Shown here piece after piece: positions 4,655 to 6,344 of a stretch of DNA of 6,344 nucleotides. The stretch is from positions 1 through 6,344 of the forward strand of contig JAGQGA010000329.1 in assembly GCA_020432595.1 (NCBI GenBank). Direction: 5' to 3'. Source of the stretch: Anaerolineales bacterium. Its GTDB lineage: Bacteria > Chloroflexota > Anaerolineae > Promineifilales > Promineifilaceae. The notes beneath the pieces were generated by a model. It saw only the letters and a list, made by a program, of their open reading frames with translations. It ran no database searches and was not told the origin of the DNA. The translations under genes were made by a program, and so were the position numbers. Positions within the stretch are counted from its first letter, which is position 1; the number at the start of each line of letters is the position of its first letter.

Positions 4655-6344
4655 TTACCGTTCGGCCGTGGGGAGGCAAACGGTAAAGGTGGTGCCACGT
4701 CCTTCTTCGCTGGCAACAGTGATAGTGCCAGCATAGCTTTCCACGCTTTGTTTTACCATGTAAAGCCCTAATCCCGTCCCGGCAATGCCGCGCTCCACGG
4801 CTACCTGGGTGCGGTAAAAACGCTGGAACAGGTTGGGCAAGGCGTGTTTGGGGATGCCAATGCCCTCATCGCGTACCTGCACCCGCAGCGTGTTGTCGTT
4901 TTTCAGGTCGGCACTGACCTGAACGGTGCCCGACAGCGTGAATTTGATGGCGTTTTCCACCAGATTTTTGAAGATGAGGTGCAGCGTGTCGGGATTCACC
5001 ATCACGTCTGGCAAATTGGGCTGGATACGCTGCCGGAAGATCAGCCCTTTTTCGGTGGCCTGGTCGGCCATAGCGGGGAGCAGTTCCTCGAAAAAGGCAT
5101 TGATGCCAACGGGTTCTGAACTGCGCTGGAGTTCGCGGGCTTCTTGTTTGGCAAGCTGCAGCATTTGGCGCACCATTTGCTGCAAACGGTCGCTTTCGCG
5201 CTCGATAACACCCAGGAAGCGATCCTGCTTTTCTTTTTGCTGGGCTTTGCCCTCGCGCAGCAGCCGGGCATACATCAAAATGGTTGCCAGTGGCGTACGG
5301 AGTTCATGAACGATGCCGTGGAAGAAGTCATCACGCATCCGTTCGACTTCGCGGATTTGGCGCAAATCGCTAAAGACAAAGATTACCTCATTGATTTGGC
5401 CGTCTTGGTGTTGCACTGGCGCACCGCTGATGAGAACGGGGACGTAGTTGCCATCTGTTTGCCGCAAATCGGCCGCCAGTTGCGGGAACTCACCCTTGGC
5501 ATGACGTACCTTTTGGGCAAATTCAGAAAACTCAGACTTTTTAAGCTGGATGATTTCCTTCGCGTTTTGATTAAGTAGGCTGGTGGTACGAGATTGCAGC
5601 AGACTTAGGAGGGCATCGTTGGCGTGTGTGACCATGCCATCGGCGGTGGTGGTAAGCATCCCTTCTGACATGGAGCTAAAGATGGTCTCGATACGTCGCT
5701 TTTCGGCGATTACATCTTGATGCAGCCGGGCGTTTTCGATGGCAGCGGCGAGGGAGCCACCGATGGCTTGCAGCAAGCGTAAATCGTGCTGGGTGAATTT
5801 GCCGGTTTGTTTGTTGATGGCTTGCAGCACGCCAATGATCCGGTCTTCAACTTGCAGGGGGATGCAAATCATGGATTTGGTTTGGAAGCCGGATAGTTTG
5901 TCAACGTTGGAGTAGAAGCGGTCGTCGGCGTAGGTGTCGTTGATGATGACGGGCTGGCGGTTTTCGGCTACCCAGCCGGCGATGCCCTGACCTTGTTTGA
6001 GGCGGATGGGGGGCATGTCTTGGAAGCGGTTGCCCATGACCATTTTGACAAATTCAATGTCGCCATTGGGGTCTCGCAGCCCTACTGAGAGTTCTTCAAC
6101 GTTGAGGGTGCGGCGCACGGTGCCGGTGAGCTGTTTGAAGATAGTGGGCAGGCTGAGGGTGGAGGTGAGGGTGTAGCTGATGTCGGAGACGACGGCGAAT
6201 TCTACGTCCTGGCGGTCGGTTTGGTGGCGCAAATAAGCGCGGTCGAGGAAGACGGTGACGTTGCTGGCAAGCGGTTCCAGGGTTTGCTCGGTGAGGATGC
6301 TGTTGGGGGTGGGGTCTATGAGGCAGATAGCACCGGGCGGAGTG
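4655..6344 (-). CDS. GAF-GAF-PAS sensor histidine kinase, 5' end outside window
   Basis: The frame is open from the right edge to the TAA at 4655, giving 562 visible residues (numbered from the edge). Residues 1-40 look like the end of a first GAF domain and its exit helix (TPPGAICLID and VFLDRAYLRHQ). A complete GAF domain spans about 65-207 (GQGIAGWVAENRQPVIINDT, GVLQAINK), a PAS domain about 213-327, then HisKA with phosphoacceptor H346 in VHELRTPL (codon at 5306-5308). The HATPase_c domain follows, with N464 in LVENAIKF, DEGIGI (492-497), LFQRFYR (505-511) and GTGLGL (522-527). All kinase boxes are intact. The visible part has no membrane helix, so it appears cytoplasmic; the missing N-terminus could change that. 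No receiver domain or response regulator gene is visible nearby. A TTG at 6232 is not a credible start because homologous sequence continues upstream of it. The signal sensed is unknown. Confidence 0.95.
   Translation of the reverse strand, partial: TPPGAICLIDPTPNSILTEQTLEPLASNVTVFLDRAYLRHQTDRQDVEFAVVSDISYTLTSTLSLPTIFKQLTGTVRRTLNVEELSVGLRDPNGDIEFVKMVMGNRFQDMPPIRLKQGQGIAGWVAENRQPVIINDTYADDRFYSNVDKLSGFQTKSMICIPLQVEDRIIGVLQAINKQTGKFTQHDLRLLQAIGGSLAAAIENARLHQDVIAEKRRIETIFSSMSEGMLTTTADGMVTHANDALLSLLQSRTTSLLNQNAKEIIQLKKSEFSEFAQKVRHAKGEFPQLAADLRQTDGNYVPVLISGAPVQHQDGQINEVIFVFSDLRQIREVERMRDDFFHGIVHELRTPLATILMYARLLREGKAQQKEKQDRFLGVIERESDRLQQMVRQMLQLAKQEARELQRSSEPVGINAFFEELLPAMADQATEKGLIFRQRIQPNLPDVMVNPDTLHLIFKNLVENAIKFTLSGTVQVSADLKNDNTLRVQVRDEGIGIPKHALPNLFQRFYRTQVAVERGIAGTGLGLYMVKQSVESYAGTITVASEEGRGTTFTVCLPTAER

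Noticed and set aside
4630..4656. AAGGGG/CCCCTT stem as terminator of the sensor kinase
   Set aside because: Only 6 bp, overlapping the stop codon, with no U-tract after it on the coding strand. It may pair weakly but does not look like a terminator.
6230..6232. TTG at 6232 as start of the sensor kinase
   Set aside because: The same frame continues to the window edge with residues typical of the end of a GAF domain, so the gene begins outside the window.
1..6344. Search for a new defence, mobile or biosynthetic system
   Set aside because: All long minus-strand frames fall into housekeeping, signalling or small membrane protein families. No transposase, integrase, toxin-antitoxin pair, nuclease/helicase set or CRISPR-like spaced repeats are visible.

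Overview
All seven genes I can support read leftward, on the minus strand. In transcription order from the right edge they are: a multidomain GAF/PAS sensor histidine kinase (its beginning lies outside the window), a class-V cysteine desulfurase, the tRNA 2-thiouridylase mnmA, a small three-helix membrane protein, a two-helix membrane protein with an amphipathic tail, a YtxH-family protein, and the N-terminal 212 residues of a RelA/SpoT homologue (cut by the left edge). The gene content, moderate-to-high GC, many GAF kinases-style domains and the style of the small membrane proteins suggest a Chloroflexota (Anaerolineae-like) chromosome. That assignment is a judgement from protein style, not a computed placement. 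I saw no tRNA, rRNA, CRISPR array, transposase or phage gene.

Region by region. 4655-6344: sensor kinase, open to the right edge. 4494-4654: intergenic, with a promoter candidate overlapped by an 8-bp inverted repeat. 2077-4493: cysteine desulfurase followed by mnmA, a sulfur donor and its acceptor for making 2-thiouridine in the wobble position of tRNAs. Their 83-bp gap holds a 56-bp imperfect palindromic repeat. mnmA then overlaps a 94-residue membrane protein gene by an ATGA junction (1796-2080). 757-1733: a membrane protein gene with its own good promoter, then a YtxH gene, an arrangement that recalls the ytxG-ytxH stress pair of Bacillus. 639-756: leader region of the RelA/SpoT gene, containing a strong intrinsic terminator whose U-tract ends only 13 bp before the start codon. 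1-638: RelA/SpoT N-terminal domain, in which several hydrolase catalytic residues appear changed.

No gene-free stretch exceeds 300 bases. The content is mainly housekeeping: tRNA thiolation, stringent response, envelope/stress proteins and sensing. I found no clear new multi-gene system. The observations most worth following are (a) a 10-bp palindrome AACGGCCGTT present four times in 6.3 kb, in coding and non-coding DNA and in more than one codon frame, which looks like a highly iterated palindrome of this genome; (b) the altered hydrolase motif in the RelA/SpoT homologue; (c) the terminator sitting in the RelA/SpoT leader; and (d) the palindromic repeat in the middle of the desulfurase-mnmA pair.
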